Position numbers and translations under genes: made by a program. Under the pieces are notes generated by a model. It was given only the letters and a program-made list of their open reading frames with translations, was not told where the DNA came from and searched no databases. From Poecilobothrus nobilitatus (taxonomy: Eukaryota; Arthropoda; Insecta; Diptera; Dolichopodidae), in assembly GCA_947095535.1 (NCBI GenBank), contig OX352774.1, positions 76,136,416-76,200,415 on the forward strand: DNA of 64,000 nucleotides. The letters run 5' to 3'. Below, piece after piece: positions 10,965-22,271 of the stretch (positions within the stretch are counted from its first letter, which is position 1; every line of letters starts with the position of its first letter).

Positions 10965-11347
10965 GCATTATGTCCTTATATGAGGACACACACGTTTCAT
11001 ATTTTGAGAGTTAGTAATTATATTAATTTTTTTTTGGTTTTTCGTTTTCAATATTCTATATGTATTATGCTATTAAAAAAAAATTTTCTTACCTTTATAA
11101 ATTGTTATATAAGTAAATATAAACACAAAATTTTATCGCACTTTTTAAAAAATTAACTTTTTCTAAATACACTTCACATTTAGTACTTTTTCAAATTTTT
11201 AAACTGTTTTAAAGCGACATCTGTTAGAAATATTACAAGTTTGATACTTATTCTAAATCACTATTGCGGTAATTTTTTGAAACCAAATTGGATGATAAAA
11301 GAATTAAACCAGAATATTTTTGTCCTCACATGAGGACATTATGCGTG
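10965..11347. mobile_element. Short element with palindromic inverted ends (piggyBac-type MITE candidate)
   Basis: Left end (10965-10988) GCATTATGTCCTTATATG continuing AGGACA, and right end (11321-11344) are imperfect reverse complements over about 24 bp. Each end is itself a palindrome of the GTCCT...AGGAC kind. GTCC/GGAC palindromes near the ends are common in piggyBac-like elements, and piggyBac relics surround this site. No clean TTAA duplication is visible (the right side has GGGATTATTAA). No transposase is inside. Confidence 0.5.
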
Positions 11348-12597
11348 AAGAGGGATTATTAAAGATTATCTAAAGGAAGCAAAGTATTTTTGCCTAGTAC
11401 ATTTACATTCGTACATTTATTTTTCATTATTTTTATATATGACTTCGGTTTTGACCGTCGGTTTGACAACATCATTTAGAATAATTAAAAATATAAATAA
11501 TATCTACTTAACTTTTAAATTTACCTTAATCTATTTTATTTTAATTTTAATCTTAATTTAACTAATAAATTCACTTGTTTTTTTTTTTTTTTTTATTTTG
11601 TTTGTTTTAATTTTAATTATGTGTAAAATAAAAGGTGCAAAATAAATATAATGCATGTTTAAAAATTTGGCTGCACTCCCAATGGCGGCAGTAAGATAAG
11701 TACTTTTGATTTTGCTTTTTAATAACACATTTCTTTTTTTTTTTTTTTTAATATCACATTTATTTATCTTTCTAATATCACATTTTTTATCTTCTGTTAT
11801 TTAATTCCACTTTTTTTTTTTGTTTTATATATTTATTTAATATTTAGTATATTGACTAATTTATTTTATTTTATTTTTTAAAAAAAATTTTTCTTAATTC
11901 AAATCGCGCGGTTGCTTTGTTTACAATTAATTAATTTTAATTTTATTTTTTTTTTTCTGTTCTTTTCTTTCTAACATCTCCTAGTTGTAAACAAAGCAAA
12001 AACAATATCCTTCTCACTCCATCCCCTTGATAGATGTCAGTGTTCTAATTCTTCTCTTCTCAATAATCAATACCACCATAACTTAAACAGTAATTTTAAT
12101 TTGTAATTTCTGGTGGTATTTATTATTATAATTTACTTTTACTTTATCATAAAAGATCTTGAGAAGAGTTTAATATTATTGTAAATTTTACTATTATTTA
12201 TAATAGTGTGTGTAAAAATCAACTTAATTAATCAATAACTTTTATTTGCTATAACGTGCTCTTTTTTTCTTTTTTGTATTGCACGTAAGGTTTGCTTTGG
12301 GTGTGTTTTTCGTTGTAACTGCGTTCAATAAGGTCACTTCACAGTGTTTGCTAAAAACTGTTGAACGTTTTATAAATCATTTGCACATTCAAGGCAAACA
12401 TTTAATTTAATTTTAATTTTAATTTTAAATTTAATTAACAAATAAATTGTGTTGTCAAGCTCGCGGTATTCATATCATACACATATAATTTTTATAATTT
12501 TTATCGTTTCTTTATCAATTTAAATTTTAATTTGATATTTCACTTTTTTATCTAATTATAAATTTTAATTTGCTGATTTTTACTTGATTTTTATTGA
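11348..12597. other. Region upstream of the LINE, with two hairpins
   Basis: AT-rich, no ORF. It holds 15-bp inverted words TTGCTTTGTTTACAA (11913-11927) and their complement (11986-12000), and a perfect 10-bp hairpin AATACCACCA (12069-12078) / 12111-12120. It may contain the 5' UTR of the LINE, but no ORF1 is recognisable. Confidence 0.4.
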
Positions 12598-15545
12598 TTC
12601 TTAAAATTTTACAAAATTACCAATTTTAATGTAAATTTCTGCAATATACGCGGTTTACAGACGAATTTCGATGCTGTCACTTGCCATTTAAATTCTAGCA
12701 AACCAGCAATTCTTGCCCTATGTGAAACTCAAGTTAACGGCCAGAATGATAATTTTAATATTACTGGCTACACACTCGTTTCACATTTCGTGTCTAAAAG
12801 AGGTATCACCATCTATATTAAAAATGACACAGCTTTCAACACTCTTAATAAATTCAAATGTTCTAGCCCAACTTTCCACTATGTTTGGGTAAAAATCCTC
12901 GTTAGAAAGCAAGTCATACATTTCTGTTTCTTATACAGATCACCCAACTCAAGTTAAGAGGAAACTGTTGTGGAAATTGAAAATCTCTCAAACCAGATCA
13001 ATGAAATTTTGAATTCATATCCAGGAACTGAAATTGTTCTGGCGGGTGATTTCAATATTCATAATAGAGACTGGCTTCACTTTTCTAGTAACACTTCTCT
13101 GAGTCAAAACTCAATTGGGAAACAAGTTGAACTATTCTCATCTCTTTTCCACCTTTCTCAACTTGTCCAAAATCCCACTAGGATCCCAGATCGTGCTGAT
13201 CAAGAAAGCTACCTCTTGGATCTGTTCCTGACCACACACCCTGAAAAATATGTGGTTTCAGTTGGTTGCCCCCTGGGTGGCTCCGACCATTGTTTGGTTA
13301 AAACAAGTTTCCGGGTAGGCCCAATTACCAATCAAAGGACTCCATCCAGAAAATTAGTATGGCGATACAGCCATGCGAACTGGGAGGGTCTTAACAGTTT
13401 TTTCAGATCCTTTGATTGGTCATTGTGCTTCCGCGATAGGAATGTCGACTTTGCTGCAAATGCGATTTGTGAAACAATTTTACTTGGAATGAGGTTATTT
13501 ATTCCTCACTCCATGAGAACTATTAAACGGAAATCCAAATCTTGGTTCAATCGCATTTGCAGTGAAGCCATCCTTAAAAAGGAGGAGGCTTTTAAACTGT
13601 ATCAAAGCAATAGGTCGGAGGCTCTCAGGGAAAACTATATAGTGGTTCGAAACAGGTGCAAGAGAGTTATCAACAGGCAAAAATTCTTATTCAACCTAAA
13701 GTTGAAACGCAAACTTATCCACATGCCTAAGAATAGCAAATCCTTTTGGTCATTTGCAAAAAGTTTAAAAGAAGACGCTAGCGAGTCTTCTTTTCCTCCG
13801 CTTGTTGATATTAATAACATGATTGTGTCAGATTCCAAAGAGAAAACGAACTTGTTTGGCAAGCAGTTCTCTTTCAACTCGACACTGCCTCAGTCAACTT
13901 TAAAGCCACCAACTGTTCCTGAAGTTGACTACTCCTTCGGTAAAATATACTTTAGGACAAGAGCAGTGATGAAAATCTTGAAAAATCTTGATGCAAAAAA
14001 ATCAGCCGGTCCAGATGGTATCACTACCATGGTTCTTAAAAATACCTATTCAAGTATTTCAAAACCTCTACGCAACCTTTTCTATCTTTCCTTTACTTCG
14101 GGTATTCACCCTACCCAATGGAAGGTTGCGCATGTTTTCCCAATTCCAAAAAAAGGTAATAAAAGCGATCCCTCTAACTACCGTCCTATTGCTATAACCT
14201 CGGTTCTTTCAAAAGTAATGGAAAAAATAATAAACCAGAAGCTTTTGAAATATCTGGATCGTAGAGGTTTGCTTCATGATCGACAATACGGGTTCAGAGC
14301 CCGTCGTTCAACCGGTGATCTCATGACTTACCTTTGCGAAAAGTTGAATATCAGCCTTCACCATTCTGGTGAATCTGATGTAGTGGCTCTGGATATTTCT
14401 AAAGCGTTCGACCGAGTCTGGCATGATGCTTTATTAGCAAAATGCAAAGCGTTAGGACTAGGTAGGGTGTTTCTAAAATGGATTGGAGATTTCCTTTCGA
14501 ATCGCATGATTCGGGTACTTGTCGATGGTTATTCATCTGACAATTTTATAATTAATGCTGGTGTCCCTCAGGGATCGGTTTTGTCTCCCACTCTCTTCTT
14601 AATATTTATCAATGACCTACTTTCAATTACCTCCAATCCAATCCATAGTTTCGCAGATGACAGCACCCTTGTAGCATCCTATGAATTTCATAGCCGCTGT
14701 GGTATTAATCACCAAACTAATAGAACAGCAAGAAACATCACTATCAGTGAGCTAAATAATGATTTAGCGAAAATCCAAAAATGGGGTGAAAGCAACAGAG
14801 TTGATTTCAACACCAAAAAAACGCAATGCTCTTTAATCTCGCGTAAAGTACTACTACTACACCCAACCTGACTTTTCAGGGTGAGGCTTTGCAGCACTCA
14901 ACAGATTTAAACATTCTGGGCATCGAGTTAAATCAGAAATTGACCTGGTCAAATCATATTTTTGGTATAGCTAAAGATGCTGCTAAATGTCTAGGTTTCT
15001 TGTACCGCTGTAAAGCTTACTTCTCTCCTTCCGATCTTCTCAACATCTATAAAATGTATATTAGGCCCAAAATGGAGTATAATGCACATATTTGGGCTGG
15101 AGCGCCCCAAACAGCGCTGGGTTTTATCGACAAAGTGCAAAACAGAGCTATTCGCCTTATTGGCGACCCCAGTGTTACCTCAACGCTCACTCCACTTTGC
15201 CATCGCCGTACTGTTGGGTCATTGACCCTCTTTTATAGATACCTTGTAGGGGTGAACACCTGTTCTAAAGAAATAAAACAATTGATGCCTCCACTCAAAG
15301 TTTTCCAACGTGAAACGAGGAGTGCAACAGATGCCCACCCATACACTGTCGAACTGTCAAGATGGCGCAATACAGCATTCGGGAATTCGTTTGTCATGCG
15401 CACGTCGCGTTTATGGAACCTTATGCCCGCACATGTGTTCCCAAAAGTTGGTAATTCATTTGTGTACGATATATCGAAATTCAAGAAGAACACTAACATC
15501 TTTCTTCAAAATAACTATCCAAATTTTTCCCTTCATCCTCCATAA
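12598..15545 (+). pseudogene. LINE ORF2: endonuclease + reverse transcriptase, two lesions
   Basis: Open from 12598. The apurinic-type endonuclease shows FCNIRGLQTNF and ALCETQV (catalytic Glu), then an in-frame TAA at 12955-12957, then VLAGDFNIHNRDW (catalytic Asp, near 13048) and SDHCLVKTSF (near 13282). The RT has SAGPDGITTMVLK, SNYRPIAITSVLSKVMEK (near 14173), DISKAFDRVWH (14392-14424), NAGVPQGSVLSPTLFL and the active-site FADD (14650-14661). The main frame stops near 14871; the rest continues one frame over (LTFQGEALQHSTDLNILG ... to 15545), giving the usual C-terminal domain with Cys/His residues. Overall order and RT motifs fit the CR1/L2/Jockey group. One stop and one frameshift are enough to kill it, but the rest is well kept, so the insertion is fairly recent. 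Confidence 0.93.
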
Positions 15546-15770
15546 TCCCAATTTTCCTATATTCAACCACCCAAGTATTCCTTCCCCCATCCTTTTCCCC
15601 AAAACCAAGCTGTACATTATATTATTATGTATTAAAGGACCAATCCTATAGTTTGGTTTTAAAGGGGGTGGTTTTGGTTGGTTAAAGTCCAACACTACTC
15701 AGAGGAACCTCGTGCAGTTCCTTTGGGTGATTTTTGATGTTTTCCACCGTCCCTCGTAAAAAAAAAAAAA
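12598..15770 (+). mobile_element. CR1/L2-type non-LTR retrotransposon, 5' incomplete
   Basis: Contains endonuclease-RT coding sequence (12598-15545), a 3' UTR with a G-rich block (AAAGGGGGTGGTTTTGG) and an A-tail at 15758-15770. The 5' end is not defined and no gag-like ORF1 is present. It is inserted in the orientation opposite to the hAT/SANT relics that follow its tail. I could not find a target duplication of the bases after the tail (TTAATACAGTCATC). Confidence 0.85.
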
Positions 15771-15893
15771 TTAATACAGTCATCACTTTCATTTACACCA
15801 TCTTTGGTGAATAAAATTGAAGCAATTGTGTCCGTGTTTAGGATATTCCTCAAACTTGTTTTAATAATATTGAGCCGACTGATAACGTGTCAA
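15771..15893 (-). pseudogene. hAT C-terminal scrap next to the LINE tail
   Basis: About 40 codons reading SRLNIIKTSLRNILNTDTIA then SILFTKDGVNESDD. The spacing R-x-x-I-I-x-T-x-L-R-N-x-L-x-x-D fits the last helices of a hAT dimerisation domain and resembles relic 2 (VVKTKYRNQLQTKTF). The LINE A-tail abuts its 3' end, so the LINE may have landed in it. Too short for firm assignment. Confidence 0.5.
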
Positions 15894-15900
15894 ACTATTA

Positions 15901-16389
15901 TTAAAAAACATCTTTTTCGATACATGAACTCACATTTATTCGAGATGTCTTCAAGCCGTAACATAATCTTTTAGGTTGAACTATTTTTTGAAGAGAAAGC
16001 AAGTCAACTACAGTGTTTTTCATTTGTGAAAAATTAAACAGTTTATTTTCTCTTCCTCCAGTTTTTTTTAATTCTTTAGTATTATGTTGTAGTTTCTTTT
16101 TAATTTCGTTTTTGTAATCAATCCATACCTACAAGACTTTACACATTACTTAAATAATTTAGAAAGAAAATAAAAAACGAATCTTCAGCCAACCATCTCC
16201 ATCTCGAATGGGAAGACCTAATTTATTTAATTTAACCGAAAAATTGTTCCACGAATCCTTATACTCCTGCCTGTTCATTACAAAGCCGGTGTAACCTTTG
16301 GCTACGGCAGAAATTTTTTCCATTAATTCCACCAAGGCTTCGAATTGTTTAATGTTGTTAATTTTTTTACTATTAAAATAAACATTTTG
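15901..16389 (-). pseudogene. Myb/SANT-like (zeste-type) DNA-binding protein, relic
   Basis: Exon-like segment 1 (16389-16183) reads KQFEALVELMEKISAVAKGY, then W-x-x-F-x-V-K-L-N-x-L-G-L-P and GDGWLK. Segment 2 (16128-15901) reads VWIDYKNEIKKKLQHNTKEL, KKTGGREN and VVDLLSLQKIVQPKRLC, then a TAA. Together these follow the insect zeste-like Myb domain: F-x-x-L-V-x-x-M-E...A-x-G, W-x-x-L...L-N-x-L-G-P-P, W-x-x-V-W-x-D-Y-K, then K-K-x-T-G-G-G and L-L-x-L-x-x-x-V. Between them are 54 bp with an AG acceptor (16129-16130) but no GT donor, so the donor is probably mutated. No start codon is visible. Such proteins occur both as host factors and inside DNA transposons. Confidence 0.7.
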
Positions 16390-16680
16390 TTAAAAAAAAC
16401 TTGTTAAAATTTCTTTTTCTATTTCTTACACTTTTTTCATTTCCATACAACTTTTATTTTTCTCAAAAATAAAAAAAAAAATCAAAAACAACCTTCAATT
16501 TAATAACTCATCACACACATTTTTTATGTGATGAAAATATCACATAATTCGATTAATTATCGAAAATTGAGTCTTGCTTGAACGTCAAAATATCACATTA
16601 TTCGATAATTGTCACATATTCGTCTTCAGCGATAGGTCATAGAAAAAAAAGTATCACTATCACTTTTTAAGTCTTATTAA

Positions 16681-19192
16681 CCCTTTCACGACGGCTTTCG
16701 AATGGACATGTTACAGTCAAATTTTGTACTAGTTTCGTTAGATACTGTATATTTAACGTTAAATATAGCAAAAGTTTCCTATTATCACTAAGGGTAATAG
16801 GTGGGGATAGTGGTACATATATGTACCATTTGTTATTATATGTGGTACAGTATGAGTACCGGCAGTCTTTTATGAAATAAAAATAAATTTTAAATCTTCA
16901 TCATTTTAATATTTTTCCAATAAACATAAAACAAAAATACACATGAAAATAACAGAAATATAAAATAAAAACCATTTACGAATGATATTGTGCAAAACAA
17001 AACTTGCATAACGGTATATTGCATTCTTGACAGATTGTTTTGGTGCGAGTTTGTTTTTTTTCCTTAGCGCAATTAGCACAACGTCGTCTGGTTTGACCTT
17101 CTATGGGCAAATGCTTTGAGGTAGATGATTTATTTGATACGCGACCCGGTTTTGACGACCTCCGAACTGCTGTTGTTTTCAAACCCTCCTGAATTATTTC
17201 TTCTGCTACTTCCACTAAAACCGATTTGAATGATGGTTTCTTTCGGTTTAGTTCACTACGTATTACCCAAGTGTTTACACAAGTCATCATCAATAAACGA
17301 TAAAAAATTGTTTTCCACCATTTGGAGGATTTACGATCATATTCGTATAGTGTACTCATTTGGTCTGGCAAATCCACCCCACCCATAATATCCCTATAAA
17401 ACTTGATCATTTTGGGACAAGGTATTTCACATTTTTCCTCATTTTTCATTTTTTTGGCAACAGTTGTCATTTCAGATGTATGACAGTTCAGATGTACTTA
17501 ACAGTATTACCTCTTTCGTATCCTGCCATTTTACAAAAAGGAGTCCAGTATTTGAACTTCGGAATGTTGCTTCTCCGCGTTTTAGTTTTTTTTCTATTTT
17601 TGGTAATTGTTTTCTGTTTGACATACACGTTCCTACTGCTGGGTAATTTAAATTTTGCATCAAGTTCATAGACGTAAAAAATCGGTCAAAACACAATGTA
17701 ACATCTAGTTCCGATATAGCGCTTGCTAACTTATGATCCACTCTTTCACCTAAAGTTCCTTCTACTATTTCTACCTCTCTTCCACAGTAAACATTAAAAT
17801 CATAAGTATATCCAGAAATTGCATCGCATCGAAGCCACATTTTTATTCCACATTTCACTAGTTTGAGAGGCATATATTGCTTCAAACTAGAACGGTCTTT
17901 GAACTTGGTCGTCGATTCATCCAAACTTTGGTATGGACTATCTTGTCGGCATTTCATAAAACTTATTTTTAGGCATTCTATTATATCATCAATATAATAG
18001 GTTTTACTGCAACCGTCAGATTTTTCAGGAGATGCAAAATACATTTTTGAAGATAGTAGTTTGAAACGATCACGAGCTATTGCATTTTTCACAGCATCAT
18101 TACCCAGCGAAGGATGATTCGACCAATAGTCTTCAATGCATGATAGTTTATTGTAGGACATTATTATCATGCAACCTACAACTACTTTCATTTCGCCGAA
18201 ATTAATTTCATTATACTTGCGTCGTTTTGGCTTTTTTGCGTCTTGTATTTTCAGGCGTTTATTTGTGCATTGGGCCATATACATAAAGAACGAACGCAGC
18301 ATCAATTTATTAAAAATTTCTAAAGTAGAAAAACTACGTTTTATATTTTCAGAAATTGAGCAATTTCGCACATCGCTCACAATTCTTTTAGGCACAAAAG
18401 TTTCGACAGTTACTGACCATATTATATCATCAACTTCTAGGTTTCCTTCAATAATGTTACCTGCAACATCTTTTTCTGTTGAACACCTTTGCTCTTCGTC
18501 AGATAAAAAGTTTTCATTTTCTTGAGAATTTTCAAATTCAATAGATTCTTCAGTTTTTTCATGTAAATTAGGTTTATAAAATTCGTCGCCAGAAGAAAAA
18601 TCATCATCACTTGACTCACTAGATTCGCTTGAAGAGTCTTCTTCTAGGGCATCTTGTATTTCTTTTGGATTAATTTTTCTGAACATTTTTTGCTAGAGTT
18701 AACAATAAAATAATTAGTATATAAAATACTGTTGGTACGTATTTGTACCAATGTAAAAGACGACTGGTACATATGACGACTGATACATAAGACGACTGAT
18801 ACATATGTACCTATACCCAAATTTTCCTAAAAACAGCAATATATATATAAATTTTATACTTACTGTATTAGAAATATACAAAAATATTATAATTTCTCTG
18901 TTATAATTTTAAATTCAATAAATTTTTAACATAAATTCAAATTATATGTTTACTTATTGACGCTCTTACTAAAAATGACTGAATACATGTACATGTACCA
19001 AACAAATTACACTAAATGGGGCATTTCCTTTCTGTAAACATCGTACTGGTGTTTATAAACATTGTTAGTAAACATTATATTTTCTGTAAAAAGACGATCT
19101 GCTGCATATTTCAACTAATTTTCTAGAATTTCAAGTTTGCAGTCTTTTTTGAATTTACGTGATACATATCAGTACCAGTCGTCGCGAAAGGG
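16681..19192 (-). mobile_element. Complete piggyBac-like transposon, TTAA-flanked
   Basis: The left end CCCTTTCACGACGGCT (from 16681) and the right end (…AGTCGTCGCGAAAGGG to 19192) are 16-bp inverted repeats with two mismatches. TTAA lies directly outside both ends (16677-16680, 19193-19196), the target of piggyBac elements. Subterminal palindromes built on GTACATATGTAC occur on both sides: GGTACATATATGTACC at 16812-16827, and GGTACATATG / GATACATATGTACC near 18768-18812, with further related words near 18985. Length 2,512 bp with one transposase gene on the minus strand. The ends and target site look intact, so the element could still be mobilised in trans. Confidence 0.96.
16976..18686 (-). 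pseudogene. piggyBac-like transposase 2, nearly intact, one frameshift
   Basis: Starts at ATG 18686 with an acidic Ser/Asp-rich N-terminus (residues ~10-70). The transposase core has SLDESTTKFKDRSSLKQYMP with the first catalytic Asp at about residue 256, LCFDRFFTSMNLMQNL (second Asp) and, in the second part, YRDIMGGVDLPDQMSTLYEY (third Asp). It closes with the family's Cys-rich C-terminal knuckle, RRRCANCAKEKKQ...CQECNIPLCKFCFAQYH. The gene is split at 17471-17486 by a 16-bp insertion flanked by a 10-bp direct repeat (TTCAGATGTA at 17471-17480 and 17487-17496). This shifts frame and gives an early stop after about 404 residues; the remaining ~164 codons follow in the next frame. I saw no other lesion. 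Total size (~565 codons) is normal for the family. Confidence 0.94.
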
Positions 19193-19196
19193 TTAA

Positions 19197-19559
19197 GTCT
19201 TCTATAGGTGTTAGTTATAAAAATTTATTTGTAGCTTCCATTTTTGCCTTATGTCGCCTTTTAAACGATTTTTCTCGTTTTTCGAAATCCCTGCTTCTTT
19301 TTAATCCACTTCTATTTATAACTGAAAACAATTCAGATAAGGATGGAAGTTACGGGTTCATTTTGGGAATTAAAAATGACCGCATTAAATAATATCTTCA
19401 GTTGATAAAGTTGCGAGCGCAATTATTGCTGGCGCTCATACATGGCATAAAAAACTCAAAAACTCAACTCATACATGGCATAGAAATATCCCCATGATTT
19501 TTTTTTATTTGTGAACATTCCATTATAATTTATATTCCACAGTACAATGATCTATTTTA
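19197..19559. other. Flank of the piggyBac insertion, no gene seen
   Basis: AT-rich with a small direct repeat (CATACATGGCATA at about 19438 and 19470). It would be continuous with the sequence left of 16677 before insertion. Confidence 0.4.
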
Positions 19560-20390
19560 ATATCAGTTAAATTCAAATGTTTTTTTACTCTACAGCAATT
19601 TAAACCCTCAATTGAATCTTTTGTACATTCTTTTGCTAAATTGCAATTTACACCACATTTATAAAAACAGGGATTTATGGTACAATTATCAGCTTTATGG
19701 TTGTACCCGAAACACTTATAACATCTTAAAATACTAAAAACTAATCATTTCAAAAACTTTGCAACGATTTCACTTAATATTAGTTATTCTACCATGCTCA
19801 GAACTTTTTTCAATGCATCACCATCTACTTCAATTATTGCATTAAACACATTTTTAAGCGTTTTCGATTCATAAACTTAATGACACTTTAAAATCTTTAT
19901 TTCAAAATTATTTTGAGTTTCAATCCCATTTTCTATTTCACTATTATTTAACTTTTCATTTATATCAATAGCCAAAATTTTAGGATTATTAAGATAAGGA
20001 AACTGAATCTCATAATTTTCACCAAACTTTCTATATCAGTTTTAATTTTTTCTGCAGATAATTTGTTTTCACAATTTATTGACATTGTACCATTAGATTT
20101 TTATTCATACTGAATTTTACGGACAGTTCAGTTGATTTATTTTAATTTTTACTTTAATGGTTTTTGCACTCTCTTGATTATTTTCTTTTGGTTTAATAAT
20201 AAATGGCACTTTTAACTTATCAGCACAAGAAATAAGTTTATTCTTTATTTCATTATACTTTTTTAATTCATTTGAGATAGCACTAATATTTTCTTCTAAA
20301 TTGTCAACATTTTCTTTGATTGTTTGTTTTACACCAATATCATACAATTTATTTAATGCATTTTCCAAATCACTTAATATTTTATTTATG
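19560..20390 (-). pseudogene. LINE ORF1 (gag-like, CCHC zinc knuckle) relic
   Basis: The upstream part (20390-20117) encodes a predicted coiled coil (NALNKLYDIGVKQTIKENVD, LEENISAISNELKKYNEIKN). Next comes a stretch reading SINCENKLSAEKIKTDIES and YEIQFPYLNNPKILAIDI in shifting frames, as in the RRM-like middle domain of I/Jockey ORF1 proteins. Around 19640-19735 is a zinc knuckle LRCYKCFGYNHKADNC (C-x2-C-x4-H-x4-C), followed by a second, decayed one (PCFYKCGVNCNLAKEC, where the His is lost). These proteins bind the element's RNA. Several stops and frameshifts; no endonuclease or RT follows downstream. Confidence 0.72.
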
Positions 20391-20404
20391 CTATGTATAT
20401 GAAT

Positions 20405-22050
20405 TTAACCCTGTAGGTCCCAATTTTTTTTTTTCATAAACTTTATATTGGAGTAATCCGGTAATGTCAAAAAAATAAGTTAAACTAACCAGTTAACTGA
20501 TTCGATGGTTGAAACCCATATCCCGAAAAAAGCTCCTGGGAGATATGGTCCCACTGGTATTTTTTGGTGGGATTATCTATCCCAATATTAACGAAAATTA
20601 AAAAACACGAAGACATAAATTAGAAAATTTATATCAAAAATAAAATTTTTATCACCAAACTAAAAAATAAAACTGAAAAATTAAAAATTCTTTCGTAGAC
20701 AACAAGAGAAATAGTGTACTCAAACAAGAAAATAAGTAAAATATTTTCATTTATGATAAATAGTAAAACATTCTATACAAAGTAGAACTTTGCACATTTG
20801 GCATATAATTTTTGTTCTTCTTTCCTCATACTGGCACATCTAGTGCATCGTCTTCTGGAAGACTGCTCTACTGGCATATGCTCACCTATGTTTATAAAAG
20901 TTTTTGACCTTTTTGATAGACATCCAGAAAAACTCTTCTTTTTTGGAACAGTAGTTGTTTTACGTTCTTTTTCAATAATTTGATTTACAGGAAGTAACAT
21001 ATTTGACTATATGTGGGATTTTTTTATGGTTAATTTCCTGATATATTATACAGCAGTTCACCATAGCCATAAAAAGTACTTTATAGAACACTTTTTTCAA
21101 CCATTTTGTAGATGTGCTGTTAAACTCATATGTGACCACAGTTTGATCCAATAGATCTATTCCATCCATTATTTTGCTATATTGTTTTACCATTTTTGGG
21201 CACGGAAATGAATATGAAAACATCCTTACGATTGTTGGCGAAAACGAACATTTTCACGTATATTTTCACAAAGTTTAATACTAATCTCTCACCTAGAGTT
21301 CCTTCAACTGCATTTGTTTCTTTACCAGAATAAACGTTCAAATCATATGTATACCCTGTGAAGGAATCAGATCTTAACCACAATTTGTTTCCGCTTTTGC
21401 TCGGTTTCATTGGTAAATACTGTTTCAATGAAGACTGCCCTTTGAACTTAGCTATATATAGATTCATCGATTGATTAAAAAACTGAATCAGTTCGTGCCG
21501 ATAGAAATGTTTTTTTTCATGCTGTTTAGTATTTCTTCGACATATATGTTTTTGATGCGTTATCTGGTTTATTAGGATAATTGAAGTACAGTTTCGAGAT
21601 AATTATCTATTTCTATAAATGGCTTTTTTTATAACACTGTTCCCGAGACACTCTTCGTTACTCCAGTAGTGTTGAAGTCGGGACAAATTATTGAACAACA
21701 TAATCATTGCACAACTTAGCAATATCAAAATTTCTGATATATCAGTTTTAAGAATTTTTTTCTTTGATTTCTTTTTCTAAAATTTCGAGTCGTTCGTTTG
21801 TACATTGGGCCATAATAATAAGAAAACTATTAGGAAACACGTAAAGAAAAATATCCAATTCTGATGAAGCTCGATTTATTGGAGCCAGAATTTTGGACTC
21901 TTTTCAACCGGAATTTTCATTCGTGGGCTAAACTTTAATTTATGTTTGACCATAAAATACTGCTTCTTTGCGTATTTATATTGGGAAGTATTATGGGACA
22001 TTCTTGCATTATAGCATCGTCAAAATTAACAGAATTTCCTTGAACGTATA
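20405..22050 (-). pseudogene. piggyBac-like element 3, decayed, one end recognisable
   Basis: TTAACCCTGTAGGTCCC at 20405-20421 looks like a piggyBac terminus (TTAA target plus CCC), and palindromic GGTCCC/GGGA words follow within 170 bp. The transposase on the minus strand is in at least four frames: a Cys-rich C-terminal knuckle (RRRCTRCASMRKEEQKLYAK), CPKMVKQYSKIMDGIDLLDQ (third catalytic Asp), FKGQSSLKQYLPMKPSKSGN, GYTYDLNVYSGKETNAVEGT and, near 21790, AQCTNERLEILEKEIKEK. Motif wording is close to the intact element at 16681-19192, so they belong to related subfamilies. The right end was not found. Confidence 0.82.
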
Positions 22051-22058
22051 AATTTAAG

Positions 22059-22271
22059 TTAATCCTTCTCCAATTTTGTATTTTCCTTTATTGTAAAAAT
22101 ATTATTTTCCTGATTAACGAATTTAATCACTAAACTAATTTGCCTAATATGATTTCTGTCAGGGGTTGAAACTACTATGATTGCAAAATATTTTGCAACT
22201 TTAATCATGGAAATAATTTTTCTCTTTACCGCATCCGAAACCATGTTGCTTTTTGCGACAATGCAATCCAA
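22059..22271 (-). pseudogene. hAT transposase fragment (DUF4371-type)
   Basis: Seventy codons reading VAKSNMVSDAVKRKIISMIK, VAKYFAIIVVSTPDRNHIRQ and SLVIKFVN. This is the block before the first catalytic Asp in ZMYM1/DUF4371 hAT proteins (…I-x-x-A-K-Y-F-x-I-I-x-D-x-T-P-D-x-x-H-x-x-Q-x-S), with the Asp before S/T-x-P-D replaced by Val. An ORF just upstream (22307-22525) has coiled-coil-like composition but I cannot place it. Confidence 0.68.

Noticed and set aside
10938..11156. 72-codon plus-strand ORF
   Set aside because: Low-complexity AT translation across the end of the short palindromic element.
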